Assembly (NCBI RefSeq): GCF_024679095.1
Contig: NC_066571.1
Location: 7,634,474-7,698,473, forward strand
From: Eriocheir sinensis
Lineage: Eukaryota > Arthropoda > Malacostraca > Decapoda > Varunidae
DNA length: 64,000 bases
Direction: 5' to 3'
A program made the position numbers and the translations under genes. This document shows positions 1 through 11,764 of the stretch, in pieces (the stretch's first letter is position 1; the number at the start of each line of letters is the position of its first letter). The notes below the pieces were generated by a model. It was not told where the DNA came from and ran no database searches. It saw only the letters and a program-made list of their open reading frames with translations.

Positions 1-63
1 AAAAGTGGAAGGAAAAAGCCTCCTTAAAATATTCCATTGCGACTACTTAAAAGTGCGTGCTTC

Positions 64-65
<2 letters not shown>

Positions 66-129
<64 letters not shown>
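66..129. repeat. (GT)n microsatellite
   Basis: Uninterrupted GT/TG dinucleotide run of about 64 bp. The flanks are ordinary unique sequence. Confidence 0.97.
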
Positions 130-130
<1 letters not shown>

Positions 131-204
131 ATAATGAAGGCATTAAACTGAGCCTTAAAAAACTTTCCAAAATAACTCCTTAAGCCGAGGCACAAAAACA
201 AGGC

Positions 205-1480
205 CGGACGGAGACAAGGGAAGGAAAGAAGGGAGAGAAGGCTTAGGAGGGAGAGGAGGGATGGGAGGGATGATTAGGAGGGACGAGGGAGGGAGGGATG
301 GAGGGAAAATGAAGAATGGAGGATAGTAAGGTCTCGGAAAAAATGTAGGAGAGGACTGGATAAGGAAGGAGAGGGAGAAAAAAGACGAGGAAGGGAGGGA
401 GAGAAAAGGAAGATTGGAGGAAAGAAGAGTTGCAGAGAAATGGAGGACAGGATGAAGGAAAGAGAGAAAGAATTAAGAAGAAAAGGGACGAGGTAAGGAG
501 AGCAGGAGGGAAAAGGAACGGAAATTAGAGTCGGAGATAACTGAAGGAGGGCAGGAGAGGAGGGAGACAAGATGGAGGAAAGAGATGAAGAATGAAAGAG
601 AAAAGAGAGATTGGAGATACGGAAGAACACAATTGGAGGTCAGAGGGAGATCGACAAGGAGGGAGAAGAAGGGAGGGAAAAGAACAACAGAAGGACGGAA
701 AGGGAGGAAGAAAGACTTAAGATAGAAAGGAAGATTAGAATGATTGTATAGGACAGGAAGGAGGAAACGAAAGAGGAGTGAAGGAAGACAGATTAAGGAG
801 GAAAGGGAGAAGAGGAGAAGGAAAAGGAGAGAAAAGGGAAAGACTAAGGAGAAACGAAGCAAATGAAATGGTTGAAGGGAAGGAACAGAGAGGGAAAGGA
901 TGAATCTGAGGGGAAAGGAAACTTGAGGAAAGGAGAAGAGGAGAGTGGGGTGGAGACTTAATGAGAAAAAAAAGACAGGTTGGAAGAGATTGAATAGGAG
1001 GGAGAAGGGACGGAAAAATGGGGGGAGAGGTGAGGGGAAGAACCTGAGGGGAATGGAGGCTTGTGGGGATTGTGAGGGGAAATTAGTGAGAAGATATGAA
1101 GCTTGTAGAAGGGGTGAGGAAAGAACGGTGAAGGGGAAAATTATACATACAGGAGGAAGAGGGGAAATTATCAAGGGAAGAGAGAGGAGAAAGAATTGAA
1201 AAGGGTAATTAAAAAGAAGATAACTTGAGGGAGGGGAGAAGAGTCAAGGGGAAAGAAAGAATGGAGAGGAAAGGGAAGGGAAAAAGGGGGAGAGAAAAAA
1301 ACTGAAGAAAGTAGAAAAGGGAAAACTTGATGGAGGGAAGGAAGTGAGGTAAGAGGAAAGAATTGAGGGGAAAACAAGCCAGGGGAAGAAAGGAAGGGGT
1401 TGTGAGGGGAAGAACTGATGGGAAAGGAAGCTCGGGGAAGGGGAGGGGAGGGAGGGGAGGGGCCTCAAGGTACAGCAGGG
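205..1480. repeat. Polypurine tract (GGA/GAAG-rich), ~1.3 kb
   Basis: The plus strand is almost all A and G for about 1.3 kb, built from variants of GGGAGG, GGAAGG and GAAAAG with few pyrimidines. The open frames here, Pro/Leu/Ser/Phe-rich on the minus strand and Arg/Lys/Glu/Gly-rich on the plus strand, are by-products of the composition and not genes. Confidence 0.9.
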
Positions 1481-1572
1481 GGGAGGAAAGCAAACACAGG
1501 GGTGATGGGGGGTAAATTGGAGGGCCAGACACGAACCCCCGAAGGCTGGAACTGTCCCCGAGGTGCAATCTA

Positions 1573-2730
<1,158 letters not shown>

Positions 2731-2794
2731 CTACTCTCGCAGGGTAATATTAATCTCATCACAAGTATGCAGGTTCAGGAATATCAAGTCCGCT

Positions 2795-3040
2795 GCTTTT
2801 GGCTTCTCTGCTTTTCTCTTCTGCTTTTCTCTTCTGCTTTTCTCTTCTGCCTTTCTCTTGTCCTTTTCTCTTCTGCCTTTCTCTTCTCCTTTTCTCTTCT
2901 GCTTTTCTCTTCTGCCTTTCTCTTCTCCTTTTCTCTTCTGCTTTTCTTTTCTCTTCTGCTTTTCGCTCTTCTGCTTTTCTCTTCTGCGTTTCTCTTCTGC
3001 TTTCTCTCTTCTCTCTTCTGCTCTTCTCTCTCTCGTTCGG
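2795..3040. repeat. 13-bp minisatellite (CTTTTCTCTTCTG-like)
   Basis: About 18 imperfect copies of a 13-bp pyrimidine unit, with CTTTTCTCTTCTG as the commonest form and variants such as CCTTTCTCTTCTC. Because 13 is not a multiple of 3, the minus strand reads as a Lys/Arg/Glu-rich repeat with a 39-bp super-period. This is a compositional open frame and not a protein. Confidence 0.85.
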
Positions 3041-3093
3041 TAAATATCTGAGAGTTTAAGATAAATTGAGAGAGGGAGAGACTGGCAGTTATT

Positions 3094-3095
<2 letters not shown>

Positions 3096-3148
<53 letters not shown>
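3096..3148. repeat. (GA)n microsatellite
   Basis: About 52 bp of GA repeats. Confidence 0.97.
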
Positions 3149-3155
<7 letters not shown>

Positions 3156-3232
3156 GTTGACGATATTGATCCTCATTATCATAAAAGTAATCGAGGGAAG
3201 AAGAAATTGACATCGGAGTCGTGTCTTGGAAA

Positions 3233-3233
<1 letters not shown>

Positions 3234-3307
<74 letters not shown>

Positions 3308-3369
3308 AACATGCGATAACTCCGCTCCATCCTGTAAATACGACGATAGAGGAAAAACAAACAGATAAG

Positions 3370-3443
<74 letters not shown>
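3234..3443. repeat. Two (AC)n arrays around a 60-bp spacer
   Basis: (CA)n runs at about 3235-3309, with CAAACA interruptions near its end, and at about 3371-3443. They enclose a short unique spacer. Both arrays have the same orientation. Confidence 0.95.
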
Positions 3444-3445
<2 letters not shown>

Positions 3446-3449
3446 AATC

Positions 3450-4060
3450 AATAGCACTCTCCTGACACCTCATTCTGACCTTCCACTTGGCATATCGGTT
3501 CTTTAAATTCATAGTGGCATAAACTCGCGAGAATGGGAGGGGGATCGAGGCCGCCCTCACATCGCCCTTCACTTGTTTCAGGAAGGAGTGCGTGCGTTCG
3601 TATGTTGGTTAAATCCGGATCTGTCTATTTTTTCCCTCCTTCCATTTTCTTTCTTTCTTTCTTTCTTTGTTGTTGTTTTTTTGCTCTGACTGACTGACTG
3701 ATTTCCATGATTAGTGTGATTGGATGTTTGATTTGGTTCTTCTTTGTTTTGGTAATTTTCTTTATTCTTTCTTTGTTTTCGTTGTGGATTAAGCTATTTT
3801 TTTGTTATGGGAAAGGTTGTTGTGTTAATGTCAAGTGTTAGTTTTTTTTTTTTTTATTTCAATTGATTCTCTCATTATTTTTTTTTTCTCTCCTTTGTTG
3901 TGTATTGAATGATGCTTTTTTTTTTTGAAGCGAAAGGTTGTGATAATGTCAAGTTTGATCATTATTTTTTTATTTTTGTGTGTGTGTGTTCTTTTAAGAT
4001 AATTGCTTTTTTTTTAAACTTTTTATGTAACTTTGTTTTTCGTCGAGTTGTGATGCCAGG
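3450..4060. other. T-rich unique DNA, no gene seen
   Basis: Mostly unique sequence with a (CTTT)n stretch at about 3648-3668 and several T runs after 3780. No open frame with ordinary composition is present on either strand. Confidence 0.6.
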
Positions 4061-4061
4061 T

Positions 4062-4590
4062 TTTCATTTTTGTTTTACTTTATGTGTTGTTCTAAGAGAC
4101 GTTTTGTAGTTGTTCGTTGTGTTTAGATTCAGATACTTATAAGATTGTGAATTTCGGAAGGGATATCAACGTGTTTTGTTAAATTTTGATATCAAGTTTT
4201 AATAATATTTTTTGTTTTACCTTCTGCGTTGTTTTATAAGATGTGGTGTATAGTTGTTCGGTGCGTCTAGATCCGGATGCGTATTTGATTGTGAATTTCG
4301 TAAAGTAAATCCGTACGCTTTTTTTTTGGGGGGGGGTTGAGGTCGTTTTAATATTTTTTGTTTTACCTTCTGTGTTGTTTTATAAAATGTGCGTCATAGT
4401 TGTTCGGTGTGTCTAAATCCGGATGCCTATTTGATAGTGAATTTCGGGAGGTAAGTTGGTACGTTCTTTTTTGAGGGGGGTTTTAAGGTCGTTTTAATAT
4501 TTTTTGTTTTACCTTCTGTGTTATTTTAAGCGATGTTGTTCGATGTGTTTAGATCCGGATGCGTATTTGATAGTGAATTTCGGAAGGTAA
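4062..4590. repeat. ~145-bp tandem repeat, four copies
   Basis: Each unit contains TTTTGTTTTACCTTCTG, then a GTTGTTCGGTGTGTCTAGAT-like segment, then a GTGAATTTCGGAAGG-like segment. The shared motif recurs near 4068 (most diverged), 4210, 4355 and 4500, a spacing of about 142-145 bp. Poly-T/poly-G length differs between copies. Confidence 0.85.
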
Positions 4591-4710
4591 GTTGGCACGT
4601 CCTCTCGACTCCGTGCAAGACAAGTTCGCTTCAGTTCATCAAATTACTAAAACAACAACTATCCGACTTTCCTGTGTAAATTTACTCGTCCAAACTCGTA
4701 GCCACTTACG

Positions 4711-4712
<2 letters not shown>

Positions 4713-4761
<49 letters not shown>

Positions 4762-4767
4762 CACACA
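4713..4767. repeat. (AC)n microsatellite
   Basis: About 48 bp of CA repeats, continued by an imperfect ACACACAG. Confidence 0.95.
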
Positions 4768-4837
4768 GGAACTCACAAACACAATGATTTACTGACTTAG
4801 ACACAGTGAATTTGCCCACGCGTTGAATTAATTACAT

Positions 4838-4842
4838 AATCC

Positions 4843-4902
<60 letters not shown>

Positions 4903-4977
4903 CTCTATCATTATCTCAAGCAATCTAAGCATCTATCTATCTATCTATCCATCTTCCTCTCTATCTATGTATAATCC

Positions 4978-5043
<66 letters not shown>

Positions 5044-5112
5044 CTCTATCATTATCTCAATCAATCTAAGCATCTATCTGTACCTATCTATCCATCTATC
5101 TATCTATCTATC
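4838..5112. repeat. Tandem duplication of a microsatellite with its flanks
   Basis: Two head-to-tail copies each consist of ATAATCCCATACAC, a (CA)n array, GTCTCTATCATTATCTCAA, CAATCTAAGCATCTATCT and a (CTAT)n tail. The CA arrays are at about 4846-4901 and 4980-5041. Both flanks are near-identical, so the unit of about 134 bp was duplicated as a block, not just as an array. Confidence 0.9.
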
Positions 5113-5880
5113 TCACCTGAGGAGTAGCCGGTGTCAGGCTGGTTGGCGGGCTGGGAAGGTGCGTCCTGAGGGTAGAAAAACACCTCCGTTAGACATGAAC
5201 AAAGAAACAGGTGAACACAACACGTGTGCCTCATTACAGGTGCTTAGCCGGGCAGGTGAGCTTAAGTGGCCCTGCTTACACGTGCAGACTAGGGTAAGTG
5301 GGTCAGCGGATTATGGTGATACTGGTGGGCGGGTGAGTGGGCTAATTTATAAGTGGGTGTGTTTGTAAGTTAGTCAGTGGGCGGAGTAAGTGAATGGGAC
5401 AGTCAAGTGAGGTCATCTTGTTTGGGGGAATTTGAGTGGTGGACGTTATTTTGGTAAGAGGTAAGACGGGTTTTTGGACAATGAATTAGGGATGATATAA
5501 GTAAGTAGGTATGTTAGTGAGTCTCTGGGCGGACAGGTAAGTGAATTGAGCAGGTAAGGCCAGGTAGTCTTGTTTGGGGAAAGTGAACTCGTAGCTCTCA
5601 AATGGAGGTTAGGCAGATTAATGGATGTGGAGGTTAGGCAGATTAATGGATGTGGAGGTTAGATGTATGATATAATGAACGTAAGATGAAATATGTGTAA
5701 ATAACTGTGTGGGGGGGCATGTATTAGTGAATGAAACAATTAGGTAGTCTGTTTGTTAGTCGAAATTTAGGAGAAAGTTTATAATGGGAGTGATTAGCGG
5801 ACTTTTTTTCTCATTATTATTATTATCTTCATCTGTTTTGCCCATCAGCTGCTTCCCTTGCTGTAAAAAAAATGGAGGTT
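5113..5880. other. Low-copy DNA with weak tandem repeats, no gene seen
   Basis: Contains a diverged pair about 163 bp apart (GTAAGTGAATGGGACAG at about 5385 versus GTAAGTGAATTGAGCAG at about 5538, each followed by a TCTTGTTTGGGG segment). Three short units of GGAGGTTAGGCAGATTAATG type lie at about 5603-5660, with a fourth at 5875. No convincing coding frame. Confidence 0.55.
5800..5875 (-). mobile_element. AGCTCAAGGGCA-family short element, fragment
   Basis: The reverse complement reads TTTTTTTTACAGCAAGGGAA, then GCAGCTGATGGGCAAA. This matches the conserved left portion of the dispersed family seen at 32.3, 43.4, 44.8, 45.96, 47.6, 58.97 and 60.97 kb. The GCCCGCTACTCGCTGCTC part is missing, so the copy is truncated. 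Confidence 0.55.
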
Positions 5881-5899
5881 AGGAAGATTAACGGTCCTG

Positions 5900-6060
5900 A
5901 GGGAGAGAAAAATGAGGAAGAGAAGGGAAAAGAATGTGGCAAAAAGGGAGAAGGAATGGAGAGAAGGAAGGAGAGGAAAGGAGGAAGTGGAGAAGAATGA
6001 GGAAGGAAGGGAAGGATGAAAGGAAGGAGGGAAGCAATGAAGGGAAGTAGAGGGTGGAGG
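5900..6060. repeat. Polypurine GGAAG tract
   Basis: AG-only stretch of imperfect GGAAGGA and GAGAAG units. Confidence 0.85.
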
Positions 6061-6211
6061 AAGGATCTGCTTGGCGTAAATTAACTGTTCTTTCGTGACC
6101 TCTATACACCCTTGCGGGACCTTCTTGTGGATGAATGAGTAAGCGGCGGAGTGGATGGGTCAAAAGGATTAGTGTGTGTGCGTGGGTGTGGGTGTGGATG
6201 GGTGAGGGGGT

Positions 6212-6213
<2 letters not shown>

Positions 6214-6272
<59 letters not shown>
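6214..6272. repeat. (GT)n microsatellite
   Basis: About 58 bp of GT, preceded by imperfect GTGGGTGT units from about 6170. Confidence 0.96.
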
Positions 6273-6274
<2 letters not shown>

Positions 6275-6451
6275 AAAGGTGAAGTACATTTGCTGAAGGA
6301 AGGAAGGGAGGAAATATGTTTTTATCATTGTCGTGTAAAATTAGCCGCCCCTTTCTTCACCACCACCTCCACCACCACCACCACAAAAGTAGGTACATGT
6401 AATACCATCAAGGAAAAAAGCCTTGCTCCATTATCGTCGTTTTTGCTAACA

Positions 6452-6500
6452 ATGGAGGAGGAGGAGGAGGAGGAGGAAGAGGAGGAGGAGGAGGAGGAGA
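6452..6500. repeat. (GGA)n array, left half of an inverted pair
   Basis: About 48 bp of GGA with GGAAGA interruptions. It is complementary to the (CCT)n array that starts 65 bp downstream. Confidence 0.95.
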
Positions 6501-6564
6501 GGATTGTTTATAAATATGGAAGTAACCGAAAAAAAAACCCATTATCCTCAAGTTTGTTATGACC

Positions 6565-6618
6565 TCTCCTCCTCCTCCTCCTCCTCCTCCTCCTCCTCCT
6601 CTTCCTCCTCCTTTTCTA
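6565..6618. repeat. (CCT)n array, right half of an inverted pair
   Basis: About 50 bp of CTC/CCT with one CTT interruption near 6601. It is the reverse complement of the array at 6452-6500. Confidence 0.95.
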
Positions 6619-6664
6619 ATGTGGGCGGAAGGTCTCTGAGAGCTTACCATTATTATGACGAAAT

Positions 6665-6725
<61 letters not shown>
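6665..6725. repeat. (TG)n microsatellite
   Basis: About 60 bp of TG. Confidence 0.97.
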
Positions 6726-6726
<1 letters not shown>

Positions 6727-6962
6727 GGTGTGTTGTAAATAATGTTACCTGTCCTTTCCTCACCTGTGTCTAATAATTTTCTCCCGACAAACAAATCCGT
6801 CACACTTTTATTCTCGCTTTTAAATCTTTTGTGTTTACGATTTTTCTGTTTTTTCAAGTTTGCAGATGAGTGTCACGCAACCTCGCATATATAATCCCTC
6901 TTTTGTCGCTTTTGCTGTTATGTCATATTTCTCAACGACATATTCATCAAGTTATTGTTATG

Positions 6963-7065
<103 letters not shown>

Positions 7066-7439
7066 CTTCGTTCATCTTTATTTTTCGTTAGCGTGTTTTA
7101 TCTCTTGTCATCAGTCCTCTAATCTTCCTTCTCCTCCTCTTTCTTCTCTTCACCAATCGTCCTTTCTTTCGTTAGACTGTTTATCCTCAATCTTCTCCTT
7201 CTTCACCATCTTAACCTTTCCCTCGATATTGTTTTTCTTCCCTGTTTTACTAAAGTTCACCGGATCACGGGATTGCTCTGTGTTTTTTCTCATCTCCCTT
7301 CCATCTCCTCCCTTCCATTCTCTCTCTCGTCCAAGCTAACCCACGCTCTTTTTTTATCATCCACTGAAGAATAAGGAGAGAAAGAAAAGTTCGGATAAAT
7401 GCCATGGGGGATCGATAAGGCCTCAGAATCGACTCCTGT

Positions 7440-7760
7440 TTTGGTCCTGACGTCACGGGATATCTGATTCAGCAAGCGTCACACGAAACCGGCCAATAGG
7501 AACACTGGTTTATCCTCGCTCTGGCCGGTATCAACCAATGGGAGCCGTTCCTTGGGATCTTCAGCGGTGCCCCTCAATATTTCAGAGTCACCCTTCAAAA
7601 CCACAACTTGACCTTCTCCTCCCTCTTCTCTCCCCCGATGACGTCCCGATGGCCACGCCCGATAGCAGCCAGAGACGTATTTTTACGGCGCACCTACCTT
7701 TCCGCCGCTCTGGGATAAGTTGTGATATTGGGTGTTCTTGGGTGTATAAGAATAGCTCGG
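7440..7760 (+). promoter_or_regulatory. Possible promoter-like stretch (CRE, CCAAT motifs)
   Basis: A perfect CRE palindrome TGACGTCA lies at 7448-7455. CCAAT motifs on the plus strand lie at about 7492 (CCAATAGG) and 7534 (CCAATGGG), and a second TGACGTC lies near 7638. GTGTATAAG near 7741 could act as a TATA-like element. The stretch is GC-balanced and nearly free of microsatellites, unlike its surroundings. No downstream exon is recognisable, so this is a motif cluster and not a proven promoter. Confidence 0.3.
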
Positions 7761-7769
7761 GATTTGTAT

Positions 7770-8210
7770 TATGCAGCTGTTACGTGCGTGTCAGGTTACG
7801 TGGGTGGTGTGTGTGGATGCTGGGGGGTGGAATGTGAAGGTGGTTGATGTGGATTGTCTAGTACGTGTCGTTGTGTGTGGAGGTGGAGGTGTGTTCGTGT
7901 GTGTGTTTGAGAATGTTTGTCTATATGTGTTTGTGTGTGTGTATTTGAGGTGTGTAGGGTTGAAAGGTGCGGGGGTTGCGGGGGTTGAGGTGAGGTTGTC
8001 TAGTACGTGTGTTTGTGTGTGTAGGAGTATATGTGTTTGTGTGCGTGTGTGTGTTTGAGTGTGTCTATATGTGTTTGTGTGTGTATTTGGGGTCTGTGGG
8101 GGTTCATTTGGGGTTGTCTGGTACGTGTTATTGCGTGTGTTTGGGTGTTTGTGTGGGTGTGAATGTGTGTGGGTGTATGTGTGTGTATGTGTGTTTGTAC
8201 AGTCACGTGA
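7770..8210. repeat. GT-rich degenerate tandem repeat
   Basis: G/T-rich sequence in which TTGTCTAGTACGTGT-like words recur near 7855, 7995 and 8113, separated by degenerate GTGTTTGTGTGTG. It looks like a decayed minisatellite with a period of about 118-140 bp. Val/Cys-rich open frames here are by-products. Confidence 0.65.
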
Positions 8211-8287
8211 TCGTTGTTTGTTTTACTACGAATGGTTTTATGCAATACTAATAAAAAAATATGAAACACCTTATGATACTAAATGAC

Positions 8288-8335
<48 letters not shown>

Positions 8336-8342
8336 TAATAAG
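8288..8342. repeat. (TAA)n microsatellite
   Basis: About 45 bp of TAA/AAT, then one GAT interruption. Confidence 0.97.
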
Positions 8343-8800
8343 TTATAACAATACCAACACTAAAATTCCCGCAAAACTGAGCAGAAACGTAAACTACAAA
8401 GTGAAAACTCGGGATCTTTTTTCATTGCCATTATTCCAGGAAAAAAGCAAAATCCGCTCGCGTTTAAAAGAATAGAGAATTACACTTTAAAACTCGCATA
8501 ACACAAAACGAAAAGACCGAGAGTAAAAAAAATCAGAAACTCACCAAAAAAAGACAAAATTCGTGAACGTCGTGATTTTGATGAGGTCACATTTTGAGCC
8601 TCGAAAAAAATATGTTTTAAAAATTTGCTGGGAAAAGACAGGTAGGTGTTCAGTGTTAATTATTCTACCTGTGTTACCTGTGCACGTGGATGACCAACAG
8701 ACTAACCGCCGGAAAATGAGGTTATCTTGTTTTGGTTGCCACAATAAACTAGTTACAGGATCTAATGAGGGAGTAGAAAGTTATTAATAAGAAAACTTGA
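8343..8800. other. Unique AT-rich DNA, no gene seen
   Basis: No repeat structure and no open frame longer than about 70 codons. The AT content and the absence of splice-bounded coding sequence give no support for an exon. Confidence 0.5.
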
Positions 8801-8893
8801 GAGAGAGAGAGAGAGAGAGAGATGATATGAAAAGGGAAGTAAATTGGGAAATGAAGAAGAGAATAACAAGACGTGGGCTGAGAGTGAGGAAAT

Positions 8894-8935
<42 letters not shown>

Positions 8936-9520
8936 TCCTCCCATTTGACATTTCAAGCAATATTTTTTTTTCATGAAGGAGAATAATTTGATTAAAGTTC
9001 TTTCATGATCTAGAAAAGAGGCGGGGCAGGAGAGAGAGAGAGAGAGTAGGATAGTTGTGAATGTTATGATGATGATGAATAGGAAGAGGAGGAAGATGAA
9101 GAAGAGGAGGAGGAGGAGGAGGAGGAGGAGGAGGAGGAGCACTATGATGATGATGACAATACTAACAACAACAACAAAAAAAAAAAAAACAATAAAAATA
9201 ATAATAATAATAATAGCAGACCAGGTGAGGTTGGGGAGAACAGGTGACTCGAAAAAAATATTAAAACTCTTTATTATAACTTTTTTCCCTAAATTTTCCT
9301 TTTAATTCCGAGAGAGCAGGAGAAGATGAAGAAGAAGAAGAAGAAGCAGAAGAAATAGAAGAAGTAGAAGAAGAAGAAGGAGGAGGAGAAGGAGAAGGAG
9401 GAGGAGGAGGAAAGGGAAATAACACTGTGCGTGGAAATGTAAGGAAAGGAAAGTGAGAAGGAAGAGGGGGAAGAAGAAGAAGGAAGAGGAGGAAGAAGAG
9501 GAAGAGAAGGGGTGAGACGT
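8800..9520. repeat. Cluster of purine microsatellites: (GA)n, (GGA)n, (GAA)n, (AAT)n
   Basis: (GA)n occurs at about 8802-8822, 8899-8932 and 9031-9047. (GAG)n occurs at about 9103-9139, (AAT)n at about 9196-9215, and (GAA)n/(GGA)n at about 9325-9415 and 9465-9510. The long plus-strand Arg/Lys-rich and minus-strand Ser/Leu-rich frames result from these arrays. Confidence 0.9.
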
Positions 9521-9543
9521 CTTCATCACAATCTCTTCATCAC

Positions 9544-9546
<3 letters not shown>

Positions 9547-9628
<82 letters not shown>
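9547..9628. repeat. (CT)n microsatellite
   Basis: About 80 bp of CT. Confidence 0.98.
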
Positions 9629-9632
<4 letters not shown>

Positions 9633-9837
9633 GTCGCAGGTGTTTCCTTTCAATATAATCATTTTCACACGTCGCTCGCATTTTCACTTTCGTCGCAACT
9701 CATTTTCTTATTTACTTTTTTCCTTACGATCAAAGTTGCTCACTCGTTTCACCTTTTTTTTTCTCTTCCGTGTAAAGAGAAAAAAATATACAGGAAAGTT
9801 TGCTTATTCTTTTCCCTTACTTTACCTTTTTTGAGAT

Positions 9838-9902
9838 TATGAGAGAGAGCGAGAGAGAAAGAGAGAGAGCGAGAGCGAGAGAGAGAGAGAGAAAGAGAGA
9901 AA
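9838..9902. repeat. Imperfect (GA)n
   Basis: GA repeats with regular GC and AAA interruptions (GAGAGCGAGAGAGAAAG). Confidence 0.9.
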
Positions 9903-10077
9903 ATAAAGAAACAACATAGGAGGAAAAAATATGAAAGGCTACAACATTCTTTTTCTTTCTCCCTTTTTTTCCTTTTTCTTCTATTTTCTTTTTCTTTTGC
10001 ATATCCCGCATGTTATCACTGGGAGGGGTTTTTCTTCTTTTTGAGAGGAAGCAAAAAAAAGTGAGGGAGGGAGAGGA

Positions 10078-10080
<3 letters not shown>

Positions 10081-10165
<85 letters not shown>

Positions 10166-10168
10166 GTG
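10081..10168. repeat. (TG)n microsatellite
   Basis: About 80 bp of perfect TG, then TGCGTG. Confidence 0.98.
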
Positions 10169-10319
10169 TTTGTATGTCAAGGTATGAGCAGCCCCTGTCA
10201 ACAAAGGAGGGACCATCATGTATTCCTCCGCCTCCGCTGCAATGTAACCCCGTTGTAAAGAAAGAGAAACTGAACTGAAAAAATAAACACGAATTGAATA
10301 GAAACCCAAAAACTCACAC

Positions 10320-10691
10320 CCTCTCTCTCTCTCTCTCTCCCTTTTCTATCTCTCTCCGGAGTCTCACATTTACATAAAACTCCCAAATCCTTCTGACCAT
10401 TTTTCGTTATTCCTTCATGCTGTTCCTCCACCTTTCTCGTATTCTCTCCCTCTCTTACTCCCTGTTTCTGCTTCGCTTTATGTTTAATCGAAAGCGCTAA
10501 CGAGTCGCTTATACTGCGCTCGAGAAAAAGTTTTGACCCTTTCCCTTACCCCGTCCTAGCAACCCCTTCTTACCTCGGCCCCTCCCTTGGACCCCTTCCA
10601 TTCATGGCGCTCTGGTGTATAATTTTGAGTCTCGCGTGCCAGCAAATTCATTTCCCCTCCACGCGTGTATGAATGAGATCCGTGTATAGAC

Positions 10692-10733
<42 letters not shown>

Positions 10734-10960
10734 AGCAGGTGTGTGGGCGTTTCTACTGACAGACGGACAGGCAGATGCGTTGTTCTGTCAGACGGTGGTT
10801 GGAAAGCGTCTTGATTGAATGGTCTTCCCAATCAGCGATGCGAGAGAGAGAGAGAGAGAGATGGTTGCAAGGAAGATTAAAAACTATGTAAGGGATGCTA
10901 TAGAGATAACGGGTGAGGGAGGCGAGAAAGAAAGATGGAGAGAGAGAGAGAAGGAGGCTC
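10320..10960. repeat. Unique DNA with short (CT)n/(GA)n patches
   Basis: (CT)n at about 10321-10339 and (GA)n at about 10693-10722, 10842-10861 and 10937-10951, set in unique sequence. No coding frame free of repeat sequence is convincing. Confidence 0.8.
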
Positions 10961-11038
10961 AGGTAGATTACAGGTAACTGGTCTAGAGAGGCTATTTTTT
11001 TTTGTATCTGACGTTTTACAAGATTGCCTTCCCTCTTG

Positions 11039-11040
<2 letters not shown>

Positions 11041-11134
<94 letters not shown>
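11041..11134. repeat. (AC)n microsatellite
   Basis: About 94 bp of perfect CA/AC. Confidence 0.98.
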
Positions 11135-11137
<3 letters not shown>

Positions 11138-11255
11138 CACCTGAAGGAAGAATAATTACCGCCTGTCTTCACCCTACACGGAGAGACCAGACGATCGAAG
11201 AATAACAAATGGCTGCCTTTTTTTATGTTGCCTTACCTGTCGGGCCTGTCTGTCA

Positions 11256-11258
<3 letters not shown>

Positions 11259-11307
<49 letters not shown>

Positions 11308-11325
11308 GTGTGTGTGTGTGTGTAG
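11259..11325. repeat. Compound (GT)n
   Basis: GT repeats interrupted by AGGTGT units. An (AC)n array follows 180 bp later. Confidence 0.93.
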
Positions 11326-11505
11326 GCGTTGTCTTTGTGTAAGTTCGCAAGTGATTTTCTAATTATAAACCTCAAGACTCTAGAATATTATTGGTCCGTA
11401 TTTTTTGTGTGTAAGAATGTAATAGAAAATAGTTGTAAAAAAAAAAGGAAAGTGGCTGCAAGAAACTAATTTCCATACCTGTAATCAGTGACACGCACCT
11501 GTTGC

Positions 11506-11541
<36 letters not shown>
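11506..11541. repeat. (AC)n microsatellite
   Basis: About 35 bp of CA. Confidence 0.95.
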
Positions 11542-11545
<4 letters not shown>

Positions 11546-11764
11546 TGATAACTACGAACACACTATAAAACAAGACATCAAGATAATAAACTTGCATATG
11601 AAAGGAAAAAAAATAACTAGCGAATAAAAGAAGAAAAAAGAGAATGAAAGAGATGCAAATGAGGGCACGAAGTCGATGAAGCCGTGAATAATGAAGGTGA
11701 AAGAGATGGTTGCAAAGAAATTTCTACTTCCTGTTCCTTCTGTGACTCGCATTTTCTTTGGCCG

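Noticed and set aside
2731..3572. Long minus-strand frames rich in Cys/Val and Lys/Arg
   Set aside because: (AC)n, (GA)n and the 13-bp minisatellite read in frame.
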